Shown piece after piece: positions 35,538 to 45,200 of a stretch of DNA of 64,000 nt. The stretch lies in the NCBI GenBank assembly GCA_022760435.1, contig JALEFY010000031.1:78862-142861 (forward strand), written 5' to 3'. The notes beneath the pieces are model-generated. The model was not told the origin of the DNA, did not search any database, and saw nothing but the letters and a program-made list of their open reading frames with translations. The first letter of the stretch is position 1. The number at the start of each line of letters is the position of its first letter. This stretch comes from Neomegalonema sp. GTDB taxonomy: Bacteria; Pseudomonadota; Alphaproteobacteria; Rhodobacterales; Rhodobacteraceae. Both the position numbers and the translations under genes were made by a program.

Positions 35538-35555
35538 ATACGTCAGATGACGTAT
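35538..35555 (+). promoter_or_regulatory. 18-bp palindrome, candidate operator
   Basis: ATACGTCA and TGACGTAT are perfect inverted 8-mers separated by GA. The element lies in the divergent region, 113 bases before urtA and 103 bases before the sensor-kinase start. A symmetric site in this position suits a dimeric LuxR-type regulator such as the one encoded at 39171, but the pairing is inferred from location. Confidence 0.6.
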
Positions 35556-35658
35556 AGTTCTGCGCGTTTTACCGGTGCAGGATGCTTTCAACGCCAAAAA
35601 TCCACGCGCTCTTTGCTGCGGTGCAAAGGGCGTGCGCGCAATGGAAAGGACGCATTCG

Positions 35659-38600
35659 ATGAGGATGGAGCCGGGTCAGGAAGGCCAGAACGCCGCCTCC
35701 CCCCGATCGGGCGAAAAAGCGGACCCGAAAGCCGGTCTGGATGTGTGTGGAGAATCGGCCCAACAGATGACCTTCGCCTTCACCGCCCCGCCCGAGCGGC
35801 GACGCTATAACCGCTGGGTTGCCGATGAGACGCTCGAGGATTTTGCCCTGCGCTTCACCGCAAGACGGGCGCGGCGCTGGTCTATGGCCCGGGTCGCCAA
35901 TACCGCCATCGGGTCGATCTCGTTTCTGGCGCTCGAGGCCATCGGCGGCGCCATCACCCTGAGCTATGGTTTCGAGACCGCCGTCACCGCGATCCTGCTG
36001 GTCGGGATGGTGCTGTTTCTGACCGCCTTCCCGATCAGCTATTACGCGGCGCGCTACGGGGTCGATATCGATTTGCTGACCCGCGGCGCCGGCTTTGGCT
36101 ATATCGGCTCGACCCTGACCTCGCTGATCTATGCGTCCTTCACCTTCATCTTCTTTGCACTAGAGGCCGCGATCCTGAGCCTGGCGCTCGAGTATTGTTT
36201 CGGGATCCCGCTTGCGCTTGGCTATATCCTCAATGCGTTGGTGGTGATCCCGCTGGTGACGCACGGGTTCACCAAGATCTCGATTTTTCAGGCCTGGACG
36301 CAGCCATTCTGGATCGTGCTGCATCTGCTGCCCTTCGTCATGCTCGGCTTTAGCGGCTATGATCTGGAGCGCTGGACCGGGTTTGAAGGGGCGGCCGGGC
36401 AGGGGCTGAGCGTCTTGACCCTCGGCGCTGCTCTGGGGGTGGTGGCCTCGCTCATTGCCCAGATTGGCGAGCAGGTGGATTTCCTGCGCTTCTTGCCGGA
36501 GCCCAAGACCGCGCGTGAGCGTCGGAACTGGTGGCTGGCCCTGATCGCGGCCGGGCCCGGATGGGCGGTGCTGGGGGTGCTGAAGATGCTTGCCGGCTCC
36601 TATCTGGCGACATTGGCGCTGGGGGCGGGCGCCTCGATCGAGGCGGCGGGAGATCCGACGCGCATGTATGCCAGCGCCTTTGCCAGCGTCTTCGATCATC
36701 CTGCGATCGTGCTCACCCTGACAGGCGGCTTCGTCCTGCTCTCCCAGCTCAAGATCAACGTGACCAACGCCTATGCTGGCTCGATCGCCTGGTCGAACTT
36801 CTTCTCCCGCCTCACCCATAGCCATCCGGGGCGGGTGGTGTGGCTGGTGTTCAATGTCGCCATCGCGCTGATGCTGATGGAGCTGGGCGTGTTCGGCGCG
36901 CTCGAGAGCACGCTAGCGCTCTACTCACATGTGGCGCTGGCCTGGATCGGGGCGCTGGTCGCCGATCTGGTGATCAATAAGCCGCTGGGTCTGAGCCCGC
37001 CGGGGATCGAGTTCCGCCGTGCGCATCTCTATGACATCAATCCGGTCGGGCTCGGCGCGATGAGCGGCGCCTGTCTGCTGGTGATCCTCGCCGGGCTTGG
37101 CCTTTTTGGCCCCAGTGCTGCGGCGCTGACCCCGGTGATCGCGCTCGGGGCGAGCCTGATCCTGGCGCCGCTGATCGCCTATGTGAGCGGTGGGCGCTAT
37201 TACATCGCCCGCCCTGCCGCCCAAGCGCCCGCGGCGCTGCATGTCTGCTCGGTCTGCGAATACCGCTTTGATCCCGAAGACATCACCCATTGCCCGTTCT
37301 ATAGCGGCCCGATCTGCTCGCTATGCTGTAGCCTCGACAGCCGTTGCCGGGATGCCTGCAAGCCCGAGGCCCGGATCGCCCGCCAGGCCAGCCGTTGGCT
37401 CGACACCTATCTGCCAGCGCCGCTGAAGGCCGCGGTGACCTCGCGTTTCGGCAAGTTCGCCCTTCTCGGCGGCCTGCTCGCCATGGTGTTCGGGGGCGTG
37501 CTCTGGCTGGTCAGCCGCAGCGCCGCCAGCCCGCATTTCGAGGCGCATCTGGCGGTGATCTTCGCCGCCGGGCTGTTCGTGATCGGGGTTTTGAGCTGGA
37601 TGTTCGTGCTGGCGGCGGAGAGCCAGGCCCAGGCGCGCGATGAGGCGGAGATCCAGACCCAGCGGTTGCTGCGCGAGATCCGTGCCCATGAGCGCACCGA
37701 CCGCCAACTCCAGGAAGCGCGCGACAAGGCCGAGGCGGCGAACCTCGCCAAGACCCGCTACATGGCCGGGCTCAGCCATGAGCTGCGCACCCCGCTCAAC
37801 TCGATCTTCGGCTTTGCCCAGATCCTCGAAAACGACCCGGCGACCCCGGCGCATCGGCGCGAGGCGGTCTCGACCATCCGGCGCAGCTCCGAGCATCTGG
37901 CCGGGCTGATCGAGGGGCTGCTCGACATCTCGAAGATCGAGGCCGGGCGTCTCGAGATCAATCGCGACCGGGTCAATCTGCGGCTGTTTCTCAACCAGAT
38001 CGCCAATATTTTTGAAGAGCGCGCGCGGCTCGAGGGGATCGATTTCAGCGTGTCGCTCGCCTCGAACCTGCCCGAATGGGTTGCGGTCGATGAGAAACGC
38101 CTGCGCCAGATCATCATCAATCTTCTGTCCAACGCGATGCGCTATACCGAGAAAGGCTCGGTCTCGCTCTCGATCACCTATCGCAGCGAGGTTGCCGAGA
38201 TTCTGGTGGCCGATACCGGATGCGGGATCGCGCCGGAGGATCTCGAGCGGATCTGGCAGCCCTTTGAGCGCGGCGGCAATGCGGCTATCGCGGGCTCGGG
38301 GCTTGGGCTCACGATCACCAAGCTGCTGGTGAATATTCTGGGCGGGGATATCGAGGTCACCAGCACGCTCGGGCAAGGCAGCGCGTTTCGGGTGCGGCTG
38401 ATGCTGCCCTCGCTCGGAGGGCAGGGGCCGCGCTCGGCGCTCGAGCAGAGCACGGCGCGGATCCTGGGCTATCGTGGGCGGCGGCGGGTGATCCTGGTGG
38501 TGGATGACGATCTCAATCACCTGCGGATGATCGAGAGCACGCTGACCCCGCTCGGTTTCGAGGTCTATCGGGCCAGCGGCGCCGAAGAAGCGCGCTTGCT

Positions 38601-39174
38601 GCTCGGGGCTGTGCAGCCGGATCTGTTCTTGCTCGATATCGACATGCCCGGCGCCAGCGGATGGGATCTGGCGGCGCATCTGCGCCAGAACGGCTATCGC
38701 TCGACCCCGGTGGTGATGGTCTCTGGCCATGCATTGGAGGCTCGCACGCGCGGGCCCGAAAACCTGCTGCATGACGCGTTCATCGTCAAACCGGTCAATC
38801 TCGAGGATCTGACCGAGCGGATCCGGCAATTGCTCGGTCTCGAATGGGTGATGGGGCCGAGCGCGGTGCCTGCGCGAGCCACCGACCGGGCGGTGGCGGC
38901 GCGGCAATTGAATGCGGGTCAGGCGCGCCAGCTCCTCGGGCTGGCCGAGTTGGGGCTCGCAGGCGAGCTGCGCAAATCCTTCGATGCGATCGAGGCGGAC
39001 GAGCCTGATCTGCGCGAAGCGCTGGCGCCGCTGCGGGCGCGGCTATCGGTGTTTGACCTGCCAGCGATCGTGCGCCTGCTCGCCCCGTTCGCGCTCAAGC
39101 AAACCGCGCCGGGCAAAGCGGAGCAACGCCCGGCCAATGAGCCTTTGTCAGTGAAAGAGGGAGAGGCAGGATGA
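35659..39174 (+). CDS. NCS1-permease-like hybrid sensor histidine kinase with C-terminal receiver
   Basis: A 1171-residue fusion. Residues about 75-520 are a polytopic membrane domain resembling purine-cytosine permeases of the NCS1 family (about ten to twelve helices). Next comes a Cys-rich segment with eight cysteines at residues 530-567, then two helices (about 598-655) and a coiled coil. The kinase core follows: SHELRTPLN with phospho-acceptor His707, N box NLLSNAMRY, DTGCGIA and GSGLGLTI. A receiver domain (about 944-1060) carries Asp993, followed by a short C-terminal helical extension. It likely senses a nucleobase- or amide-like compound through the permease domain. ATG 35659 is chosen because AAAGGA lies before it; ATG 35641 is possible. 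The stop overlaps the response-regulator start. Confidence 0.88.
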   Translation: MRMEPGQEGQNAASPRSGEKADPKAGLDVCGESAQQMTFAFTAPPERRRYNRWVADETLEDFALRFTARRARRWSMARVANTAIGSISFLALEAIGGAITLSYGFETAVTAILLVGMVLFLTAFPISYYAARYGVDIDLLTRGAGFGYIGSTLTSLIYASFTFIFFALEAAILSLALEYCFGIPLALGYILNALVVIPLVTHGFTKISIFQAWTQPFWIVLHLLPFVMLGFSGYDLERWTGFEGAAGQGLSVLTLGAALGVVASLIAQIGEQVDFLRFLPEPKTARERRNWWLALIAAGPGWAVLGVLKMLAGSYLATLALGAGASIEAAGDPTRMYASAFASVFDHPAIVLTLTGGFVLLSQLKINVTNAYAGSIAWSNFFSRLTHSHPGRVVWLVFNVAIALMLMELGVFGALESTLALYSHVALAWIGALVADLVINKPLGLSPPGIEFRRAHLYDINPVGLGAMSGACLLVILAGLGLFGPSAAALTPVIALGASLILAPLIAYVSGGRYYIARPAAQAPAALHVCSVCEYRFDPEDITHCPFYSGPICSLCCSLDSRCRDACKPEARIARQASRWLDTYLPAPLKAAVTSRFGKFALLGGLLAMVFGGVLWLVSRSAASPHFEAHLAVIFAAGLFVIGVLSWMFVLAAESQAQARDEAEIQTQRLLREIRAHERTDRQLQEARDKAEAANLAKTRYMAGLSHELRTPLNSIFGFAQILENDPATPAHRREAVSTIRRSSEHLAGLIEGLLDISKIEAGRLEINRDRVNLRLFLNQIANIFEERARLEGIDFSVSLASNLPEWVAVDEKRLRQIIINLLSNAMRYTEKGSVSLSITYRSEVAEILVADTGCGIAPEDLERIWQPFERGGNAAIAGSGLGLTITKLLVNILGGDIEVTSTLGQGSAFRVRLMLPSLGGQGPRSALEQSTARILGYRGRRRVILVVDDDLNHLRMIESTLTPLGFEVYRASGAEEARLLLGAVQPDLFLLDIDMPGASGWDLAAHLRQNGYRSTPVVMVSGHALEARTRGPENLLHDAFIVKPVNLEDLTERIRQLLGLEWVMGPSAVPARATDRAVAARQLNAGQARQLLGLAELGLAGELRKSFDAIEADEPDLREALAPLRARLSVFDLPAIVRLLAPFALKQTAPGKAEQRPANEPLSVKEGEAG

Positions 39175-40091
39175 AGCGTCCAGATGCTCTTCCAAGCCGG
39201 ATCGTGCTGATCGTCGATGATGATCCGGGCTCGCTCGCCATGGTCTCTCAGGCGATGGAGGAGGCGGGCATGATGGTGATGGTCGCGCGCGATGGGCAGG
39301 CGGCGATCGAACTGGCCCGCCGCATATCGCCCGATGTCATCCTGCTCGATGCGGTGATGCCGGGGATGGACGGGTTCGAGACCTGCCGCAGGCTCAAGGC
39401 GCCGCCGCTCTCGATCGATGCGCCGGTGGTGTTCATGACCGGGCTGAGCGATGCCGAGCATATCCTGGCCGGGCTGGGGGCGGGCGGGGTGGATTATGTC
39501 ACCAAGCCGCTCAATCTCGAGGAACTGGTTGCGCGGGTCACGGTGCATCTGGTCAATGCGCGCCTCATCCGCAGCGCGCGCGATGCGCTTGATAGCAGCG
39601 GCCATTCGGTGCTCGCATTCCGTGAGGATGGCAGCTTGTCATGGGGATCGCCGCAAGCGCTGCAAATGCTCGAAGGTGTCGCCGATCTGACCGATCCGCA
39701 AAGCACCCTGCGCCGCGAAGCGCTGGCCTGGCTGGAAAACCTGCCCGCCACGCCGGTCTCGCATAGCGAGCCATTCTTGATGATCCGCGAGCGGCTTGCC
39801 TTGCACTATATCGGGGCGACCCAGGCAGGGGAATGGCTGGTCCGGCTTGAGAACCGGCTGGAGGAGCGTCCCGAAGAGCGGCTGGAGCGGGTCTTTGGCC
39901 TGACCGCGCGCGAGGCGGAAGTGCTGCTCTGGCTCACGCGCGGCAAGACCAATCGCGATATCGGCGATATCCTCTCACTCAGCGCGCGCACCGTGAACAA
40001 GCATCTCGAACAGGTCTTTCACAAGATGGGCGTCGACAATCGCACATCGGCCGCCGTGCTGGCGGATCGGGCGATCTTGCAGGACCATTGA
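39171..40091 (+). CDS. LuxR-type response regulator, partner of the NCS1-like kinase
   Basis: A 306-residue regulator. The N-terminal receiver has the acidic pocket VDDDPG, phospho-acceptor Asp60 in VILLDAVMPG and the Lys of YVTKPLN. A middle segment (about 140-235) has weak PAS-like character. The C-terminal LuxR/NarL helix-turn-helix includes LTAREAEVLLWLTRGKTNR and SARTVNKHLEQVFHKMGV. ATG 39171 overlaps the kinase stop codon as ATGA, so the two are translationally coupled. The likely target is the divergent urt-fmd operon. Confidence 0.92.
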   Translation: MKRPDALPSRIVLIVDDDPGSLAMVSQAMEEAGMMVMVARDGQAAIELARRISPDVILLDAVMPGMDGFETCRRLKAPPLSIDAPVVFMTGLSDAEHILAGLGAGGVDYVTKPLNLEELVARVTVHLVNARLIRSARDALDSSGHSVLAFREDGSLSWGSPQALQMLEGVADLTDPQSTLRREALAWLENLPATPVSHSEPFLMIRERLALHYIGATQAGEWLVRLENRLEERPEERLERVFGLTAREAEVLLWLTRGKTNRDIGDILSLSARTVNKHLEQVFHKMGVDNRTSAAVLADRAILQDH

Positions 40092-40518
40092 CGCCGCGTC
40101 CTTCTTCTTCGCTGCGTTCCCGCGCCGCATTGACAGGAAATTCCCCTGAACTTTCAAGGCGACTGTGGCAAAGAAGCCATTCTGGACCGTCCCGTCCGGG
40201 TTGCTTTTCGAGGCAAGATTTGGGGGCAGGCGTGATCTGTCTCAAGGGCGGCGGGGTGCAAGGCCTTGAAAAATAGGGGGCAAACCCTTGTCTGCACCAG
40301 TTTTACCACGATGTATCAGAATTAGACGGCGCAATTAGCTCTATGGTTAACAATAGCGGCTCTATTTCTGCGCGCTCAAGCGGTTTTTACAGCTTCCCGC
40401 ATTAATTAAATTTCTGTTATCCCTTCAAACGTCGTCTGCCACGAGCCGTTGATTCCGCACCGGGGCAATCGCGGTGGCTTCCCAAGTATCGTGGTTCTGT
40501 CTTGAGAGGGAGAGTAGA
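40092..40518 (+). other. Intergenic region, 427 bases, no gene seen
   Basis: I see no credible gene here. The left half is GC-rich and contains a TTGACA (40130-40135) without a convincing -10 and a palindrome CAAGGCCTTG (40259-40268). From about 40270 to 40440 the base composition becomes AT-rich for this genome, with TTAATTAA at 40402-40409. This is probably the promoter region of the rhodanese gene; I cannot fix the start site. Confidence 0.5.
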
Positions 40519-41211
40519 GTGTTTAAATCGACCACAATCGCAGGTTTCGTCCGCGTATTTGCCGTCCTCATCGGGCTGCTTTCCGCAGCATTCGCATCGG
40601 CTGCCTTCGCCCAGGGCAAGCCGGTCAAGATCACCGATGAAATCACGGTCTTTGAATTCTCGATCGACGGGAAGAACTTCCGGATCGAGCGGGAAAACGA
40701 TCCGACCGCGCGCATTGAGGATGGTTTTGCCAAGACCTCCCGCGCCTGCCCACCCTTCTGCATTCACGCCATGAGCGCCGCCCCGGGTGTCGAGACGGTC
40801 GGCGAGCTCGAGGTGATGGATTACATCCGCAACAAGGTGGAAACCGGCAAGGGCCTGCTCGTCGATGCACGGATCCCGGTCTGGTACCAGAAGGGCACCA
40901 TCCCTGGTTCGGTGAACATCCCGTTCTTCGTTCTTGACCCGAACAAGAACCCCTATCAGGACCAGATCCTCAAAGCGCTGGGTGCCACCAAATCCTCGAG
41001 CGGTCGCTGGAACTTCACCGCCGCCAAGGATCTGCTGCTGTACTGCAATGGGCCCTGGTGTGATCAGTCGCCGCGCGCGATCGAGAACCTGATCGATGCA
41101 GGCTATCCGACCGGCAAGCTGTTCTACTATCGGGGCGGCATGCAAAACTGGCTGATGCTGGGTCTGAGCGTTGATCGTCCGGGCTCCAACCCTGTCGCAC
41201 GGGCGAATTAA
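40519..41211 (+). CDS. Exported rhodanese-domain protein
   Basis: A 230-residue protein with a signal peptide (hydrophobic core VFAVLIGLLSAAF, cleavage near AFAQ) and a rhodanese-like domain. The domain shows the LLVDARIPVWYQKGTIPGSVNIPF fold motif in blocks (VDAR, GTIPGSVNIP) and an active-site loop LLYCNGPWCDQSP, where the first Cys is the expected sulfur carrier. An additional CPPFC pair lies before the domain. Periplasmic single-domain rhodaneses of this type have poorly known roles. The start is GTG 40519 behind GAGAGGGAGAG; an earlier in-frame GTG lacks a ribosome site. Confidence 0.85.
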   Translation: MFKSTTIAGFVRVFAVLIGLLSAAFASAAFAQGKPVKITDEITVFEFSIDGKNFRIERENDPTARIEDGFAKTSRACPPFCIHAMSAAPGVETVGELEVMDYIRNKVETGKGLLVDARIPVWYQKGTIPGSVNIPFFVLDPNKNPYQDQILKALGATKSSSGRWNFTAAKDLLLYCNGPWCDQSPRAIENLIDAGYPTGKLFYYRGGMQNWLMLGLSVDRPGSNPVARAN

Positions 41212-41290
41212 GCATCGCGCAAGAGACGCATGGCGGGATCGGCGCGCGGCGTCGCCCCCCCCTCTTTTCCAGCCAGTTCAGGAGGCGAAG

Positions 41291-42211
41291 ATGAAACGCC
41301 CAATTCTAAGGATCGCGCCCTCGCATCGAGGTCCGCGATTTCTCGTGACCGCACTCGGCTCGTGCCTGGCCGCAGCTGCGCTCATCGCACCGTTGCCGGG
41401 CGCAGCCCAGTCCAGCCCAACCGCTCCGCGGCTCAATACCCCATCCGCACCGTCGCAGCCGGAGTTGCGCAGCTTCTCGCAAAGCAGTGACGGACGCGTC
41501 GCCACGCCCGCGCCGAGCAGTGCCGCTTCCGGCGAAGACGAGAAGATGCGCTCGCTCACCGATCAGATCCTGGGCGGTTTGCCCAAACCGGCGGAAGAAC
41601 CACAGCCAGCCGGGGATCGCGACAAGATGCGCTCGATGACGGCAGATGTGTTGTCTTCGCTCTACACGCTTGGCGAAGCTGATCGGGCGGGCGTTTCCGC
41701 AGACGATCAGGCAGCCGAGCTACGCCAGCAACTTGCCGATCTGGTTGCCAAAGCGCAAGAAGCGGGCGAGTCGCCCGAATATGTGGCGGCGCTGATTGAT
41801 GAGGCGTTGGCCGAGAACCCCAACCGGGCGCTCCCCGCCGCGCTCTCCAATGAGCGGGGTGAGCTGGACACGCAGGCGCTGATTGCTGTGATCGTCACCG
41901 AGCAAGCCCGCCGCGATCAAGCCGCCGATCCCTATATCGCGGCGCTGATGGCGGAAGGTGAGAGCCAGAGCACCGGCGCGATCAACCGCAGCGGTGTCGA
42001 TGACACCCGGGCCAAGCGGGCCTTCCTCGAGGCCCTCGCCGAGCGCAAGGTGGATGAGTATTACATCGTCCGGTCCGGCGATACGCTGGGCAGCATCGCG
42101 CAGCGCTCTTACGGGGACGCGTTCATGTATCGCAAGATCTACAACGCCAATCGTGACATTTTGCGCAGCCCGAATTTCATCGAGGTCGGCCAGCGGCTCT
42201 ATCTGCCGTAA
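41291..42211 (+). CDS. Exported LysM-domain protein
   Basis: A 306-residue protein with a signal peptide (cleavage near GAAQS, about residue 36), a long Ala/Pro/Glu-rich middle and one C-terminal LysM motif (YYIVRSGDTLGSIAQRSYGD through RLYLP, about residues 257-306) that binds peptidoglycan glycan chains. A repeated pattern of EDEKMRSLTDQILGGL and DRDKMRSMTADVLSSL occurs near residues 80 and 115. It follows the rhodanese gene by 79 bases and ends at a rho-independent terminator. Confidence 0.87.
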   Translation: MKRPILRIAPSHRGPRFLVTALGSCLAAAALIAPLPGAAQSSPTAPRLNTPSAPSQPELRSFSQSSDGRVATPAPSSAASGEDEKMRSLTDQILGGLPKPAEEPQPAGDRDKMRSMTADVLSSLYTLGEADRAGVSADDQAAELRQQLADLVAKAQEAGESPEYVAALIDEALAENPNRALPAALSNERGELDTQALIAVIVTEQARRDQAADPYIAALMAEGESQSTGAINRSGVDDTRAKRAFLEALAERKVDEYYIVRSGDTLGSIAQRSYGDAFMYRKIYNANRDILRSPNFIEVGQRLYLP

Positions 42212-42232
42212 AAGCCGCCCCGCGCATCACGC

Positions 42233-42266
42233 AAGCTGCGCCGAGGCTTCCCGGCGCAGCTTTTTT
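42233..42266 (+). terminator. Rho-independent terminator after the LysM gene
   Basis: GCTGCGCC (42235-42242) pairs with GGCGCAGC (42253-42260), extended by AA/TT pairs, followed by a run of six T. It lies between convergent genes and probably ends the plus-strand transcript; its A-rich left flank is too short for a good terminator on the other strand. Confidence 0.85.
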
Positions 42267-42275
42267 GTGTCCGTC

Positions 42276-45200
42276 TCAGGCGAAGGCGTTGTCGAGGCGT
42301 TGGCCCTCGCGCCGCTTGATCGGGGCCAGCCGCCGGATGATGACGAAGAACAGCGGCACGAACAGAACCCCGAGCACCGTCGCCGCAGTCATCCCGCCCA
42401 GCACGCCCGAGCCGATCGCATTGCGGCCCGCAGCCCCCGCGCCGGAGCTGAGCACCAGCGGCGTCACCCCGAGCGAGAAGGCCATCGAGGTCATGATGAT
42501 CGGGCGAAACCGCTGCCGCGCCGCTTCCTTCACCGCCTCATAGAGATCCATGCCCCGCTCATGCAGATCGCGGGCGAATTCGACGATCAGGATCGCGTTC
42601 TTGCCAGTCAGCCCGATCGTGGTCAGCAGCCCAACCTGGAAGAACACGTCATTCGAATACCCGCCGAGCCAGGCCGCCCCGATCGCTCCGAGCACGCCAA
42701 GCGGCATCGCCAGCATCACCGCGATCGGCACCGCCCAGCTCTCATACAGCGCCGCGAGGCTCAGAAACACCACTGCGAGCGAGAGCATATAGAGCAAGGG
42801 CGCTTGCCCGCTGGTCTGGCGCTCCTCGAGCGAGAGGCCGGTCCAGGACAGCCCGAAGCCTTCGGGCAGCCGGGCGGCGAGGCTTTCGAGCGCGCTCATC
42901 GCCTCACCGGTGGTCACGCCGGGCGCGGGTGAACCTTGCAATTGCACCGCCGGAACGCCGTTATAGCGATAGAGCCCTTGCGGTCCGTTGCTCCAATTGC
43001 CGGTCACGAAGTTCGACAGCGGCACAAGGCCCCCTGAGGCATTACGGGCGCGCCATTTCTCGATGTCCTCCGGCAACGCCCGGGCATCGGGTTCGCCCTG
43101 CACATAGACGCGCTTGATCCGTCCCTGATTGATGAAGTCGTTCACATACCGCCCGGCCCAGGCGACCGAGAGCAGCTCATTGACCTGCGCCGGGGTCAGC
43201 CCCATCGCCCCGGCCTTGCGCCAGTCGATATCGAGCGCGTATTGCGCCGTGTCCTGCAACCCGTTCGGGCGCATCGAGGCAATGCTTGGATCCTGCCCCG
43301 CCATGCCCAGTAGCTGATTGCGCGCATCGATCAGTTCCTCATGGCTCTGGCCGCCGCGCGCTTGCAGATAGACATCAAAGCCGCTGACATTGCCGAGCTC
43401 GCGCACCGCCGGGGGGACCACCGGGAAGATCATCGCATCCTGCACCCGCGAGAGTGCCCCGAAGGCGCGTCCGGCGATTGCCTGCGCGCTCTGGCCGGGG
43501 GCGAGGCGCTCGGACCAATCCTTCAGCCGCACGAAAGCCAGCCCGACATTCTGGCCGCTCCCGGCAAAGGAGAAGCCTGTGACCGTGAAGACCGAGGCGA
43601 CATTGTCCTTCTCGGTTTCCCGGAAATGCCGGTCGACCTGCTCGAGCACCGCCTCGGTGCGCTCGGCGGTGGCACCCGCGGGCCCCTGGACGAGGGTGAA
43701 CATGATCCCCTGATCCTCATTGGGCAAAAAGCCGGTCGGGGTACGCATGAACAGGAACACCATGCCGCCGACCAGCGCCAGATAGAGGATGCCGAGCCGG
43801 ACCGGGCGCCGGGTCAGCCAGCCAACCGCGCCGACATAAGAGCCGGTGCCGCGCTGAAAGTTGCGGTTGAACCAGGCCAATGGTCCGCGCGGGCGGTGCT
43901 CGGGATCATGGGGTTTGAGCAGCGTCGCACACAGCGCCGGGGTCAGCACGATCGCCACCACCACCGACAGCGCCATGGCCGAGACGATGGTGATCGAGAA
44001 TTGCCGGTAGATCACCCCGGTCGAGCCGCCAAAGAACGCCATCGGCACGAACACAGCCGAAAGCACCAGCGCGATCCCGATCAGTGCGCCGGTGATCTGG
44101 TCCATGGATTTCTTGGTCGCTTCAACCGGCGACAGCCCGTCCTCGGCCATGATCCGCTCGACATTCTCCACCACCACGATGGCGTCATCAACGAGCAGGC
44201 CGATGGCCAGAACCATGGCCAGCATGGTCAGGGTGTTGATCGAAAAGCCGAATACCGCCAGCACGCCAAAGGTGCCCAGCAGCACCACCGGCACCGCCAG
44301 TGTCGGGATCAAGGTGGCGCGCAGGTTGCCGAGGAACAGCAGCATCACCAGGAACACCAGCACAATCGCCTCGATCAGCGTCTTGACCACTTCCTCGATC
44401 GAGATCTGGACGAAGGGGGTGGTGTCATAGGGGATGGTGTAGACCACGCCTTCGGGGAAAAAGGCGGAAAGCTCTTCCACCCGCGCCTTCACCGCCTCGG
44501 CGGTGTCGAGCGCATTGGCACCGCTGGCCAGGGTAAGCGCCATACCGGCGGCAGGCTGGCCATTGTAATGGGTGATGGTCGAGTAGCTCTCGGCGCCGAT
44601 CTCGACCCGGGCGACATCGCGCAGCAGCACCAGACCGCCATCGGTATCCGAGCGCAGCACGATCTGCTCAAAATCAGCCGGACTTTGCAACAGCGATTGC
44701 GCGGCGACGGTGGCGTTGAGCATCTGGCCTTCCGGCGCTGGCAGGGCGCCGAACTGACCGGCGGAGACCTGCGCGTTCTGCGCCTGAACCGCGCTCACCA
44801 CATCCGAGGCGCTCAGCTCATAGGCGGCGAGCTTGGCCGGGTCGAGCCAGATCCGCATCGCATAGGAGGAGCCGAATACGCGCACATCGCCGACCCCGTT
44901 CACCCGGCTGATCTCGTCCACGACATTGGAGACGAGATAGTCGGAAAGATCGACTTGCTCGAGCCCGCCATCCTCCGAGATCAGCGCCACCACGAGCAGA
45001 AAGCCGGCCGAGGACTTGCGCACCGTCACGCCCTGGCGCTGCACCTGTTCAGGGAGGAGCGCTGTGGCCTGGCTCAGCTTGTTTTGCACCTGCACCTGCG
45101 CGATGTCCGGATCGGTACCGGTTTCAAAATTGAGCGTGATGCTCGCGCTGCCCGCCGATGTCGAGCTGGAGCTGAGATAGCGCAAGCCATCGAGCCCGGT

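Noticed and set aside
40343..40350. CtrA half-site (TTAACCAT on the minus strand)
   Set aside because: The second TTAA at seven bases spacing is missing, so it is a single half-site only.
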